A stretch of DNA of 64,000 nt from the NCBI GenBank assembly GCA_029262235.1, contig JAJCZU010000002.1:1116001-1180000 (forward strand), written 5' to 3'. The DNA is from Candidatus Eiseniibacteriota bacterium. Its GTDB lineage: Bacteria > Orphanbacterota > Orphanbacteria > Orphanbacterales > Orphanbacteraceae. Of the stretch, positions 26,091 through 35,671 are shown piece by piece (within the stretch, counting starts at the first letter, position 1; each line of letters opens with the position of its first letter). Position numbers and translations under genes: made by a program. Under the pieces are notes generated by a model that ran no database searches, was not told the origin of the DNA, and saw only the letters and a list, made by a program, of their open reading frames with translations.

Positions 26091-28792
26091 GCGATGCGCG
26101 GATCCTGCTGATCGACGGACCGAACCTGATCTACCGGTCTTACTTCGCATTCATTCGAAACCCTCTCACGAACTCCAAAGGCGAAGAAACGAGCGCGGCT
26201 TACGGAACCGTGAACGCGATTCTGCGCCTGCTGCGCGAGCAGAAACCGACGCACATCGCGCTCATGCTGGACAGCCGCAAGCCGACATTTCGCCACGAGC
26301 GCTATGAGGACTACAAGGCACACCGCCCCAAGATGCCGGACAGCCTGCGCGAGCAGACCGGTCGCGTGTACGAAGTGCTGGAAGCGCTTCACATTCCCAT
26401 GCTGCAACGCGAAGGCTACGAAGCGGACGACCTGATCGGTACGCTTGCCGTGCGCGCCGCAGCCGAGGGAATGGAATCGATCATCTACTCGGGCGACAAG
26501 GATTTCCTGCAGCTCGTGAAGCCCGGGATCTGGACTCTCGCGCCGGGGAGAAACGGCGAGGTCGCCTCCCGGACGGAGCAGGACGTGATCGACAGGATCG
26601 GAGTCCCGCCGTCTCAGGTGATCGATCTCCTGGCGCTCATGGGAGACAGCGTGGACAACGTGCCCGGCATCCCGGGAGTCGGCCCGAAGACGGCGATCAA
26701 CATGCTGAAGGCCCACACGAGCGTGGAAGGAATCTACGAGCACCTGGATTCATTCAAGGGTAAAGCGAAGGAACGGCTCGAGCAGAACCGCAAGGAAGCG
26801 TTTCTCTCGAAAGAACTCGTGGTGATCGACACGGACGTACCGATCGAATGTTCGTGGGACGACCTCATCGTCAAGAGCCCGGACGCGGAGAAGGCGCAGG
26901 CCCTGTTTCGCGAGCTCGAGTTCACGCGGCTTATCGACGAGCTGGATGCCCCGGCGCCCGAGGCAAAGGTCGAAACGAATTACCGCCTCATTGATTCCCT
27001 GCAGGACTTGAAAAAGTGCGCCGCGGCGTGGAAGAAGAGCGGGCGGATTGCGCTATTCGTCATACCCGACTCCGCGAACCGCATTCGTACCGGTGTCCGC
27101 GGCATGGCGATCGCGGCCGCGCCGGGCGTCGCGGAATACGTTCCGTTTTCACAGGGCGGAGGGGAGTCGCTCTTTCCCGAGGAGATTCTGTCCGTGATTG
27201 CTCCCGTCCTTGCCGACCGCAGGATCAGGATCGTGATTCCGGGCGCGAAGGAGGCGATGTTCGCGCTTCAAAATGCCGGCATACCCATCGAAGGCCCGCT
27301 GTCGGATCCGGCCATCGCGTCGTACGTTCTCGACCCGGGACAGCGGACGCACGCGATCGAGCATCTGAGCCAGGTTCACCTGAATCGCAGGCTGAAGCCA
27401 CCGGAGGAGATCCTCGGGACCGGACGCAACAAGAAAACGATCCAGGAACTGTGGCCGGACGAAGTGTATGCGTTCGCATGCGAACGTGCCGACTGCGCGC
27501 TGCAGCTCGGGGGCATTCTCAGCGACGAAATGGAAGCGGTGGAGGGCGAAGATCTCTACGAGAACATCGAGATTCCACTCCTCAAGGTGCTGCAGAAGAT
27601 GGAGGGGGCGGGCGTTCGACTCGACCTCGAGTTTCTCGCGGCCATGTCGAAGGAACTGCACGCCGAGATCGACTCGATCGAACAGAAGATCTACGAACTC
27701 GGCGGCGGAGAATTCAATGTCAATTCGCCCCTGCAGCTCCAGAAGATTCTGTTCGAGGATCTGGGGCTGAAGCCGACCAAGAAGACGAAGACCGGCTACT
27801 CGACGGACAACGACGTGCTGCAGGAACTCGCGAAGGTGCATCCGCTTCCCGCGCTGATCCTCGAAAACCGTCAGCTCGTGAAGCTTTGCGGCACGTATAT
27901 TGACGCGCTTCCGAAACTCGTCGACGAGGAAACGAACCACATTCATACGTCGTTCAATCAAACCGTAGCCGCGACGGGCCGGCTGTCGTCGAGCGACCCG
28001 AACCTGCAGAACATTCCGATTCGCACCGACGTCGGACGCCGCATTCGCAAAGCCTTCCTGCCGCGCAGCGACGGCCATCGACTGATCTCCCTCGACTACT
28101 CGCAGGTTGAGCTTCGCCTGCTCGCGCATCTGTCGGAAGACGATCACCTGATCGAAGACTTCCGCACCGGAACGGACATCCATCGTCGAACGGCCGCCAC
28201 GCTCTTCGGCATGGAAGAAAGCGAGGTTTCGGGCGAGATGCGTTCCCGTGCCAAAGCGGTGAACTTCGGAATCGTGTACGGCATGGGCGCATTCGGTCTC
28301 GCTACCCGCCTCGATATCGGGCGCAAGGAAGCCGAAGAGTTCATCCGAAATTACTTCGAAGCGTATCCCGGCGTGCAGGGTTTTCTCGATCGGACGATCG
28401 AAGAGGGACGCGAAAACGGGTACGTCGAAACCATGCTCCACAGGCGCCGGTACCTTCCCGATCTGAACAGCAAAAACGGCCGGATCCGGGCGTTTGCGGA
28501 GCGGACGGCCGTCAACACGCCGATCCAGGGCTCGGCCGCGGATCTGATCAAACTTGCCATGATTGCGATCGATGACGAACTTGAAAAGAAGGGCCTCGAG
28601 ACGAAGATGATATTGCAGGTGCACGATGAACTCGTATTCGACGCTCCTGTGGCAGAAGTGGAAGAGGTCACGGCACTGGCGAAGAAGCGTATGGAAGGCC
28701 AGATGGAGCTCAGAGTCCCGATCCTCGTCGACTCGGGATCCGGCAGCAACTGGCTCGAAGCGCACGGGATCGATCCCGGGGCGACCGCATGA
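26087..28792 (+). CDS. polA: DNA polymerase I, proofreading site apparently lost
   Basis: The 901-residue PolA has an N-terminal 5'-3' nuclease (LLIDGPNLIYRSYFAF, SGDKDFLQLV, GDSVDNVPGIPGVGPKTA). It also has a degenerate 3'-5' exonuclease and a complete polymerase domain: motif A LDYSQVELRLLAHL, motif B RAKAVNFGIVYG, motif C LQVHDELVFD. At residues ~320-329 the expected DXE metal motif is replaced by RIALFVIPDS, so proofreading is probably inactive, as in Taq polymerase. The nuclease and polymerase should still process Okazaki fragments and repair gaps. It overlaps rimO and coaE by 4 nt each. Confidence 0.95.
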   Translation: MSDARILLIDGPNLIYRSYFAFIRNPLTNSKGEETSAAYGTVNAILRLLREQKPTHIALMLDSRKPTFRHERYEDYKAHRPKMPDSLREQTGRVYEVLEALHIPMLQREGYEADDLIGTLAVRAAAEGMESIIYSGDKDFLQLVKPGIWTLAPGRNGEVASRTEQDVIDRIGVPPSQVIDLLALMGDSVDNVPGIPGVGPKTAINMLKAHTSVEGIYEHLDSFKGKAKERLEQNRKEAFLSKELVVIDTDVPIECSWDDLIVKSPDAEKAQALFRELEFTRLIDELDAPAPEAKVETNYRLIDSLQDLKKCAAAWKKSGRIALFVIPDSANRIRTGVRGMAIAAAPGVAEYVPFSQGGGESLFPEEILSVIAPVLADRRIRIVIPGAKEAMFALQNAGIPIEGPLSDPAIASYVLDPGQRTHAIEHLSQVHLNRRLKPPEEILGTGRNKKTIQELWPDEVYAFACERADCALQLGGILSDEMEAVEGEDLYENIEIPLLKVLQKMEGAGVRLDLEFLAAMSKELHAEIDSIEQKIYELGGGEFNVNSPLQLQKILFEDLGLKPTKKTKTGYSTDNDVLQELAKVHPLPALILENRQLVKLCGTYIDALPKLVDEETNHIHTSFNQTVAATGRLSSSDPNLQNIPIRTDVGRRIRKAFLPRSDGHRLISLDYSQVELRLLAHLSEDDHLIEDFRTGTDIHRRTAATLFGMEESEVSGEMRSRAKAVNFGIVYGMGAFGLATRLDIGRKEAEEFIRNYFEAYPGVQGFLDRTIEEGRENGYVETMLHRRRYLPDLNSKNGRIRAFAERTAVNTPIQGSAADLIKLAMIAIDDELEKKGLETKMILQVHDELVFDAPVAEVEEVTALAKKRMEGQMELRVPILVDSGSGSNWLEAHGIDPGATA

Positions 28793-29391
28793 TCATCGGG
28801 ATCACGGGCAATACCGGGAGCGGCAAGAGTACGCTGGCCCGCATGTTCGCGGAGTGGGGCGGTACGCTTGTCGACGCGGACGAAATCGGCCGCTCCGTCT
28901 GGCAGAACGACGCGGGTCTGCAGCGCGCGATCGTGGACACCTTCGGCGACTCCGTCCTGGGATCGGACGGTAAAGTCGATCGGCGGCAGCTCGGGCGCAC
29001 GGTTTTTTCGTCCCGGGAGAATCTGGTGAAGCTCGACCGGCTTCTGGCCGAGCCGCTGCGGAGCGCCATCGAGCGCGCCCTCCGCGAAGCGGAGGAGAGG
29101 TCGCCCGGCCCCGTCGTTCTCGATGCGGCGCTTCTCTTCGATTGGGGTTATCAGAAACGCGTCGATGTGGTAGTTCTGATTCTGGCGCCGCCCGGTACGA
29201 GACGCGCGCGCATTCGCACCAGGGATTCCCTCGACGAGCAGGGGGCGCGCGATCGGATCGACAGACAGAGCGATCTCGACGCACGAATAGAAGAAGCGGA
29301 CCATGTCATCGATAACGACGGCACGCTCGACGATCTCGAGCAGAAGGCGCGTGCGGTCTGGGAATCGATCGGTGATCAGGATAAGGAGTGA
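28789..29391 (+). CDS. coaE: Dephospho-CoA kinase
   Basis: CoaE phosphorylates dephospho-CoA in the last step of CoA synthesis. The 200-residue protein shows the P-loop GNTGSGKST, DADEIGRSVW, the VVLDAALLFDWG strand and the lid-like RDSLDEQGARDRIDRQ. It starts with an ATGA overlap behind polA; polA-coaE adjacency is common in bacteria. The prfB leader codon follows 5 nt after its stop. Confidence 0.92.
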   Translation: MIIGITGNTGSGKSTLARMFAEWGGTLVDADEIGRSVWQNDAGLQRAIVDTFGDSVLGSDGKVDRRQLGRTVFSSRENLVKLDRLLAEPLRSAIERALREAEERSPGPVVLDAALLFDWGYQKRVDVVVLILAPPGTRRARIRTRDSLDEQGARDRIDRQSDLDARIEEADHVIDNDGTLDDLEQKARAVWESIGDQDKE

Positions 29392-29396
29392 GGGGA

Positions 29397-30495
29397 ATGC
29401 CGGACGTCAGAGAAATCGAACAGGAACTCGAGTCGAGCCGCACTCGCATTGACGAGCTCGAAGGTTATCTTTGACATTTCCAAACGCATCGCGCACATCG
29501 CGCAGCTAGAGGAAAAGATGACGGCCCAGGACTTCTGGGACCATCAGGCGAAAGCACAGGAAACCACGCGCGCACTCTCTTCGCAGAAGCGCATCGTCGA
29601 TGAGTTCACGAAGGTGAAGACGGCGCACGAGGAAACGGCGATCCTGCTCGAAATGGCGCAGGAAGAGTCGGACGAAGACACGATGCGCGAGGTCGAAAAG
29701 GGTCTGCGCCAGCTGACCGTGCTCGTCACCGATCTCGAAACGAAGAGTCTGCTCGGCGCGCCCGAAGATTCCGGGAATGCCATCATCAATATCAATCCCG
29801 GCGCCGGCGGAACGGAATCGCAGGACTGGGCCCAGATGCTCCTTCGCATGTATCAGCGATGGGGCGAACGCCGCGGGTTCAAGCAGAACCTGATCGATAT
29901 CTCCGCGGGCGACGAAGCGGGAATCAAAAGCGCCACCCTCGAAATGGAGGGTGATTACGCGTACGGATTTCTGCGCTCGGAAGCGGGCGTGCATCGCCTC
30001 GTTCGCATTTCGCCTTTCGACGCGGCGCATCGAAGACACACGTCTTTCGCGTCGGTCGCCGTCTTCCCCGAATCGGAAGAGATCGAAGAAGTGGAGATCC
30101 TCGATTCGGATCTCCGCGTCGACACGTTCCGATCGAGCGGGGCGGGCGGCCAGCACGTCAACAAGACCGATTCCGCGGTCCGCATCACGCACCTTTCGAC
30201 GAACATCGTCGTCACGTGCCAGAGCGAGCGCTCCCAGCATCGAAATCGGGCGAACGCGATGAAAGTGCTGAAGGCACGTCTTCTGCAACAGCGCCTCGAG
30301 GAGGAAGCGCAGAAATCCGCGGAGCGCGAAGGGGAGAAGAAAGAGATCGCGTTCGGGAATCAGATCAGGTCGTACGTTTTCCAGCCGTACACGCTCGTGA
30401 AGGATCACCGGACCAATACGGAGGTCGGCAACGTGCAGGGTGTCATGGACGGCGATATTGAAGCATTCATAGAGGCGTACCTGCGAAGAAAGTAG
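29397..30495 (+). CDS. prfB: Peptide chain release factor 2, programmed +1 frameshift
   Basis: RF2 ends translation at UGA and UAA. The gene begins at ATG 29397 and runs 25 codons to an in-frame TGA at 29472-29474. A +1 shift there continues at GAC 29473, giving join(29397..29471,29473..30495) and 365 residues, the standard RF2 length. The shift site reads GGT TAT CTT TGA C, as in many bacteria. The stop-codon recognition motif SPF (RISPFDAAHR) and the catalytic GGQ (SGAGGQHVNK) are present. The product regulates its own level: scarce RF2 favours the frameshift. Confidence 0.97.
29462..29475 (+). other. prfB: prfB programmed frameshift site
   Basis: The slippery CTT (29469-29471) is followed by TGA and C, with an AGG purine stretch (29462-29464) as the internal Shine-Dalgarno-like element. 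The spacing matches the classical RF2 site. Skipping T at 29472 restores the long frame. Confidence 0.93.
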
Positions 30496-30509
30496 GCGCC
30501 GCGTTCCGT

Positions 30510-30538
30510 TTGACGCGCCCAATTCGTCTCCTTATATT
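30510..30538 (+). promoter_or_regulatory. Strong putative sigma70-type promoter of lysS
   Basis: TTGACG (30510-30515), a 17-nt spacer and TATATT (30533-30538) lie in the 64-nt gap after prfB. The start would be near 30545, leaving a short leader with GGAGGAG before ATG 30560. This is the best promoter match in the window. Confidence 0.7.
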
Positions 30539-30559
30539 GGGGCGACTACGGAGGAGATC

Positions 30560-32035
30560 ATGGCAGACGAAAAACAGTTGATCAAAGTGCGGTACGACAA
30601 GAGAGCGATGCTCGAAGAACTGGGCGTCAACCCGTATCCCACGAAGTACGACAGGGATACGATGGCGGCCGCCGTGCACGAAAACTTCGAGGAGTGGTCA
30701 GCGGAGGAACGTCTCGTTTCGATCGCCGGCCGTCTCATGACCGTTCGCAAAATGGGGAAAGCCTCGTTCGCGAATCTGAAGGACCGGTCGGGTACGATTC
30801 AGATCTACGTGACCACGGACAACGTCGGCGCGGACGCCTACACGATCTGGAAGCGGCTCGAGGGGGGCGATCTCGTCGGCGTACGCGGTATCCCGTTTCG
30901 CACACAGAAGGGCGAGATCTCGCTGCAGGTCAGGGAGTTCTCGGTGCTCGCGAAGTCCCTTCGCCCGCTGCCCGAAAAATGGCACGGTCTGAAGGACAAG
31001 GAAACCCGGTACAGGCAGCGCTACGTCGATCTCATCGTGAACGACGACGTGCGCGCCGTGTTCGAGAAGCGGGCGCTCATCGTGCGTGTCGTCAGGAACT
31101 ATCTCGACGAGCGCGGGTTTCTCGAAGTAGAGACGCCGATCCTGCAGCCCCTGTACGGCGGCGCCTCGGCGCGGCCGTTTACGACGCATCACAACACTTT
31201 GGACATGAAGCTGTTCCTCAGGATCGCGGACGAGCTCTACCTGAAGCGTTTGATCGTCGGCGGATACGAAAAAGTGTACGAGATCGGAAAAGACTTTCGA
31301 AACGAGGGGATGGACAAGACGCACAACCCCGAGTTCACGCAGCTCGAACTGTACGAGGCTTACGCCGACTACAACACCATGATGGAGCACGTGGAGAACA
31401 TCATGCGTGCGATCGCCATGGCCCTGCACGGGAGCACGACGATTACGTTCCAGGGGCGCGAAAATGATCTCGGGAAGCCGTGGACACGCCTTTCCTTCGT
31501 CGACGCGCTCTCGGAAAAGGTCGGGAAGGACGTGCTCGCGCTTTCGAACGACGAGCTTCGGGCGGCGGCGAAAGAGCGCCACATCGAACTCCCGGACGAA
31601 GCGTCGAACGGCATGATCATGGCGGAACTCTTCGACGTGCTCGTGGAACCGGGGATTCAGGACCCGACGTTCGTTCTCGATTTTCCGAAGGAGATATCGC
31701 CTCTCGCGAAAGAACGCCAAGGCCGCCCCGGTGTGGTGGAGCGGTTCGAACCGTATTTGTGCGGAATGGAGATCGGAAATGCGTTCTCGGAGCTGAACGA
31801 CCCCGTGGAGCAGCGCAGGCGCTTCGAAGCGCAGCTCGAACTCCGGGGGCCCGAGAGCGAGGAAGCGCAGCAGCTGGACGAGGATTATCTCCGTGCGCTC
31901 GAATACGGCATGCCGCCGACGGGCGGGCTCGGGATCGGCATCGACCGGATCAGCGTGGTCTTCGCGGACCAGCCCTCGATCCGGGACGTGATCCTGTTCC
32001 CGCAGATGAGACCCGAGACCGCTCCCTCAAAGTAG
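30560..32035 (+). CDS. lysS: Lysyl-tRNA synthetase, class II
   Basis: The enzyme charges tRNA-Lys. The 491-residue protein has the N-terminal OB-fold anticodon domain (VSIAGRLMTVRKMGKASFANL) and the class II core. Motif 1 lies near FLEVETPILQP, motif 2 at IGKDFRNEGMDKTHNPEFTQLE, and motif 3 at GGLGIGIDRISVV. The ATG follows GGAGGAG. It has its own promoter and heads a run through lolC/E, lolD, mcsA and mcsB. Confidence 0.96.
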   Translation: MADEKQLIKVRYDKRAMLEELGVNPYPTKYDRDTMAAAVHENFEEWSAEERLVSIAGRLMTVRKMGKASFANLKDRSGTIQIYVTTDNVGADAYTIWKRLEGGDLVGVRGIPFRTQKGEISLQVREFSVLAKSLRPLPEKWHGLKDKETRYRQRYVDLIVNDDVRAVFEKRALIVRVVRNYLDERGFLEVETPILQPLYGGASARPFTTHHNTLDMKLFLRIADELYLKRLIVGGYEKVYEIGKDFRNEGMDKTHNPEFTQLELYEAYADYNTMMEHVENIMRAIAMALHGSTTITFQGRENDLGKPWTRLSFVDALSEKVGKDVLALSNDELRAAAKERHIELPDEASNGMIMAELFDVLVEPGIQDPTFVLDFPKEISPLAKERQGRPGVVERFEPYLCGMEIGNAFSELNDPVEQRRRFEAQLELRGPESEEAQQLDEDYLRALEYGMPPTGGLGIGIDRISVVFADQPSIRDVILFPQMRPETAPSK

Positions 32036-32042
32036 GCGAAAC

Positions 32043-33278
32043 ATGGGCTACGAGTTCTTCATCGCGAAAAGGCACATCAAGTCGCCCAGCCGCTTCGGCT
32101 TCGTGCCGATCATTACGCTGATCTCGATTCTCGGCGTCTTCGTCGGGGTCGCTTCGCTGATCGTCGTTCTTTCCGTCATGAACGGCTTCGAAACCGAGGT
32201 GAAGTCGAGGATCGTGGGCACACATGCCCATGTCATCCTGCTGAAGTTCGGGAACGAGCCGATCGAACCCGATGCCGCCCTGATGACGACCGTGCGCGAA
32301 ACGCCCGGTGTTACCGCGAGCGCGCCGTTCGTCTATTCCAAGGCGATGATTCAGGTCGGCAAGGAGCAGGACGGGATCGTCATCAAAGGCGTCGATCCGG
32401 AACAGGAAGACGCCGTGTCGGATCTGCTGCGCCGCACGTCGCCGCCCGACGCACGCCTGCAGTGGGAGGACGGCGCCATGCCCCCTGTGCTGCTCGGTGA
32501 AGAGATCGCGCTGAACCTCGGCGCCACGCTCGGCGAGACGATCGTGCTCGCATCGTTTCAGAACACGTCGCGCAACCCGTTCGGCGCCGTCCCGAAGATG
32601 CGTCGCTTCCGCGTGCAGGGGACGTTCGACTCGGGCATGTACGAATACAATTCGACTCTACTATTGATGCCGCTCCGCGCGGCGCAGGACTTCTTCGGCC
32701 TGGGCGACAACGTGACCGGCATCGCGATCAATGTCGAAGACGCGTACGCCGCCCCTGAAATCGCCGCGCAGGTGGTCGCGCGCGTCGGCAGCCCGCCGTA
32801 CAGGACGAACAACTGGATTCATTTGAACCGCACGCTCTTTACGTGGATGGAAACGGAAAAACGGGTGATGTTCATCATCCTGGCTCTCGTGGTTCTCGTG
32901 GCCGCGTTCAACATCGCGAGCACGCTGATCATGGTCGTCATGGAGAAAACACGCGAGATCGGTGTTCTCAAATCGATGGGCGCCACGCTCCGCAGCATTC
33001 TGATCATTTTCGTCTTGGAGGGCGTGACGATCGGAGGGATCGGCACGCTGCTCGGATGCATCGGGGGGTGGGGGACCTGTGTCCTGATCGATCGCTATCA
33101 GATCATTCCGCTTCCCTCGGACATCTACTTCATCGATTCTCTCCCCGTGAGCCTCGAATGGACCGACGTGGCCCAGGTCGCGGTGGCGGCCATGGTGATC
33201 TGTCTCTTCGCGACTCTCTATCCCGCGTGGAAAGCCTCTCGTCTCGAGCCGATCGAGGCGATCCGGGTGGACGGCTGA
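32043..33278 (+). CDS. lolC: Lipoprotein-releasing ABC transporter permease (LolC/LolE family)
   Basis: The 411-residue permease has one N-terminal membrane helix (FVPIITLISILGVFVGVASL) and a large periplasmic domain. Three C-terminal helices carry the MacB/FtsX-like motif REIGVLKSMGA, which contacts the ATPase. With LolD it extracts lipoproteins from the inner membrane and hands them to a periplasmic carrier. Only one permease gene is present, so it may form a homodimer as in LolDF systems. It starts 7 nt after lysS, and lolD follows almost at once. Confidence 0.9.
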   Translation: MGYEFFIAKRHIKSPSRFGFVPIITLISILGVFVGVASLIVVLSVMNGFETEVKSRIVGTHAHVILLKFGNEPIEPDAALMTTVRETPGVTASAPFVYSKAMIQVGKEQDGIVIKGVDPEQEDAVSDLLRRTSPPDARLQWEDGAMPPVLLGEEIALNLGATLGETIVLASFQNTSRNPFGAVPKMRRFRVQGTFDSGMYEYNSTLLLMPLRAAQDFFGLGDNVTGIAINVEDAYAAPEIAAQVVARVGSPPYRTNNWIHLNRTLFTWMETEKRVMFIILALVVLVAAFNIASTLIMVVMEKTREIGVLKSMGATLRSILIIFVLEGVTIGGIGTLLGCIGGWGTCVLIDRYQIIPLPSDIYFIDSLPVSLEWTDVAQVAVAAMVICLFATLYPAWKASRLEPIEAIRVDG

Positions 33279-33279
33279 T

Positions 33280-33981
33280 ATGAGTTACATCGTCGAAACG
33301 AAAAACCTCAGCAAGTCGTACCGGACGGGCGATCAGTCGCTCTCGGTGCTCGAAGACATCGACCTGCAGGTCAGTCAGGGAGAAATTCTGTCGATCGTGG
33401 GAACGTCCGGCGCCGGCAAGAGCACGCTGCTGCACGTGATCGGTACGCTCATCCGCCCGACGACGGGCGAGGTTCTGATCGACGGCCAGGATGTATTCAG
33501 ACTCTCCGATCACAAGCTTTCGCGCTTTCGCAACGAACGCATCGGGTTCGTGTTTCAGTTTCACCATCTGCTCCCGGAGTTCAGCGCGGAAGAGAACATC
33601 ATGCTTCCGCTTCTGATCGGGGGAGCGCGCGAAGGCGACGCACGGAAGCGGGCGCGCGAACTGCTGCACTCCGTGTCTCTCGAAGCGCGCGCATCGCATC
33701 ATCCGTCCGAACTCTCCGGCGGCGAACAGCAGCGTATCGCCGTAGCGCGTGCGCTTGCGACGAAACCCGCCGTGGTGCTGGCCGACGAACCGTCGGGCAA
33801 TCTCGACGAAGACACGAGCGAAGAACTTCACCAGTTGATATGGGACGTCCGGAGCGAAACCGGGCAGGCCTTCGTGATCGTTACCCATGACGCCCTCCTC
33901 GCCGACCGCGCCGACCGCAAGGTCGTGCTGCACGCGCACCGGCTCGCGACGGATCCGGGTCCCGTGAAAGTGGGCGCATGA
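33280..33981 (+). CDS. lolD: Lipoprotein-releasing ABC transporter ATPase LolD
   Basis: The 233-residue ATPase shows Walker A GTSGAGKSTLLH, the Q-loop VFQFHHLLPEFSAEENI, signature LSGGEQQRIAVARAL and Walker B VVLADEPSGNLD. The FHHLLPEF segment is typical of LolD among MacB-like ATPases. ATG 33280 lies 1 nt after the permease stop, and its own stop overlaps mcsA (ATGA). Confidence 0.92.
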   Translation: MSYIVETKNLSKSYRTGDQSLSVLEDIDLQVSQGEILSIVGTSGAGKSTLLHVIGTLIRPTTGEVLIDGQDVFRLSDHKLSRFRNERIGFVFQFHHLLPEFSAEENIMLPLLIGGAREGDARKRARELLHSVSLEARASHHPSELSGGEQQRIAVARALATKPAVVLADEPSGNLDEDTSEELHQLIWDVRSETGQAFVIVTHDALLADRADRKVVLHAHRLATDPGPVKVGA

Positions 33982-34583
33982 TGAAATGCCAGATCTGCTC
34001 CGAGCGCGAGGCCCGGGTTCACTACACGGAGATGAAGGACGACGAAGTACGTACGCTGCGTCTTTGCGAACAGTGCGCCGAGGCACGCGGATTCACGAAG
34101 ATGGAGAAGAAACCCGAATTCAGCCTGCCCGATCTCCTGGCCGGCATGGCCGAGGACAAATTCGCGGGGACGGAAACCGAAGCGGCCCCTCTCACGTGCG
34201 AGCGCTGCGGTCTCACGTACCCCGAATTCAAGAAGACCGGGCGCCTCGGCTGCGGGGAGTGCTATGAAGCCTTTGCCGCCCCGCTCCTGCCGCTCCTGAA
34301 GCGGATTCACGGGAGCGAGAACCACGTGGGGAAAGTCCCGGCGGCCTCGCGGGAAACCGACCGGCGCCCCCCCCGGGAGGTCCCTCGCAAGGTCCCCGTG
34401 GAGCCTCCCGAGCCCGGGGAGTCCCGGGAGACGGATGAGGTCCGGGAAACGCAGGAAACCCGCATGGCGCGTCTGGAGGACCTCAGGCGCCAGCTCGACC
34501 GCTGTGTCGACGCGGAGGACTTCGAGCGCGCGGCGGCCATCAGGGACCGGATTCAGCGACTGGAGGAGTCCCGTGGTGCCTAG
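33978..34583 (+). CDS. mcsA: McsA-like zinc-finger and UVR-domain activator
   Basis: McsA activates the protein arginine kinase McsB. The 201-residue protein has four zinc-ligand pairs typical of McsA: CQIC, CEQC, CERC and CGEC. A Pro/Glu/Arg-rich linker (residues ~115-155) and a C-terminal UVR helix pair (LEDLRRQLDRCVDAEDFERAAAIRDRI) follow. It overlaps lolD by 4 nt and runs into mcsB. The linker is longer and more charged than in Bacillus McsA. Confidence 0.88.
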   Translation: MMKCQICSEREARVHYTEMKDDEVRTLRLCEQCAEARGFTKMEKKPEFSLPDLLAGMAEDKFAGTETEAAPLTCERCGLTYPEFKKTGRLGCGECYEAFAAPLLPLLKRIHGSENHVGKVPAASRETDRRPPREVPRKVPVEPPEPGESRETDEVRETQETRMARLEDLRRQLDRCVDAEDFERAAAIRDRIQRLEESRGA

Positions 34584-35640
34584 AGCGCCCTGGCCCGAGC
34601 CCGACTGGATGTCCGGAGAAGGCCCGGAGTCCGTCACCGTTCTTTCGACGCGGATACGTCTCGCCCGCAATCTGACCGGCCATCCGTTCACTCATCGTGC
34701 GGAGGAAGAGGAGCGCGGGGAGATCCTCGAGGATGTCCGGGAAGCGGCCCGCGCGGCACGGTCACTCGCCACGCCGCGCATTCTCCGCCTCGACCGGACG
34801 TCGACCCTCGACCGGCAGTATCTCGTCGAACGTCATCTGGTCTCTCCCGACCTCGCCAACGCCCGCGGACCGCGCGCCGTTGCGGTGGGAAAAGGGGAGA
34901 CTTTGAGCGTAATGATCAACGAAGAAGACCATTTGCGGATCCAGGGCCTCTTATCCGGGTTTCAACTAAGGAATGCCTGGAATCTCGTCGATAAATTGGA
35001 CGAGGATTTGGGGACGAATCTGGACCTGGCGTTTTCCCCGAAATGGGGATACCTGACCGCCTGCCCGACGAATACGGGTACCGGTCTTCGCGCATCGGTC
35101 CTGATTCATCTCCCGGGGCTCGTTCTCACGAAGCAGATCGGCAAGGTACTGCGAGGCATCTCGCAGGTGGGCCTCGCGGTCCGCGGCATGTTCGGAGAGG
35201 GCACGGAAGTCATGGGGAACTTTTTCCAGATTTCCAACCAGACCACTCTGGGCCTCAGTGAGAACGAAGTGATCGAAAGTCTCGGTCGGGTGACCCGCCA
35301 GGTCATCGATCATGAACAGAGCGCTTCCGAGGTACTGCTCAAGAGCGCTCCTCATCAGATCGAGGACAAGGTGTTTCGCGCGTACGGGATTCTTCGGCAC
35401 GGCCGCGTCATTTCTTCGCAGGAAGTCGTGAGCATGACTTCGGCATTGCGATTCGGATTCGGTCTCGGCTTTCTGCGGGACCGGCTCGACGCGCACCGCC
35501 TGAACCGTCTCATGATCGAGACACTCCCGGCGCATCTTCAGCGCGCGAACGGGACGAGGCTCGATCAGGCGGAACGGGATTACCGGCGCGCCGCATTCGT
35601 TCGCAGCCTGCTCGGCGAAGAGACGGACGCAGAGGCGTAA
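34573..35640 (+). CDS. mcsB: Protein arginine kinase McsB
   Basis: McsB phosphorylates arginines and marks proteins for ClpCP in Gram-positive bacteria. The protein (~355 residues) has phosphagen-kinase features: STRIRLARNL, the catalytic glutamate region MINEEDHLRIQ, ACPTNTGTGLRAS, and EGTEVMGNFFQISNQTTLG. Near the C-terminus ERDYRRAAFVR matches the RDXXRA phospho-arginine pocket, so both catalysis and allosteric sensing look intact. GGAGG at 34562-34566 serves GTG 34573 or GTG 34576. A frame open from 34435 lies inside mcsA. The gene is followed by clpC but no ctsR precedes the pair. Confidence 0.93.
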   Translation: MVPRAPWPEPDWMSGEGPESVTVLSTRIRLARNLTGHPFTHRAEEEERGEILEDVREAARAARSLATPRILRLDRTSTLDRQYLVERHLVSPDLANARGPRAVAVGKGETLSVMINEEDHLRIQGLLSGFQLRNAWNLVDKLDEDLGTNLDLAFSPKWGYLTACPTNTGTGLRASVLIHLPGLVLTKQIGKVLRGISQVGLAVRGMFGEGTEVMGNFFQISNQTTLGLSENEVIESLGRVTRQVIDHEQSASEVLLKSAPHQIEDKVFRAYGILRHGRVISSQEVVSMTSALRFGFGLGFLRDRLDAHRLNRLMIETLPAHLQRANGTRLDQAERDYRRAAFVRSLLGEETDAEA

Positions 35641-35642
35641 CC

Positions 35643-35671
35643 TTGTGCCTGCCGTGGGGAGTGGGTATATT
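35643..35671 (+). promoter_or_regulatory. Putative clpC promoter
   Basis: TTGTGC (35643-35648), a 17-nt spacer and TATATT (35666-35671) lie in the 74-nt gap between mcsB and clpC. Transcription would begin near 35678, with GGAGGGG ahead of ATG 35715. No CtsR box or CIRCE repeat is evident. Confidence 0.6.

Noticed and set aside
30496-30520. Possible prfB terminator from a GGCGC/GCGCC inverted repeat
   Set aside because: The stem is only 5 bp with a long loop and no U-tract, and it overlaps the lysS -35 box.
34435-34572. Upstream extension of mcsB
   Set aside because: The extension lies wholly in mcsA in another frame. The Shine-Dalgarno sequence at 34562 and the family N-terminus place the start at 34573 or 34576.
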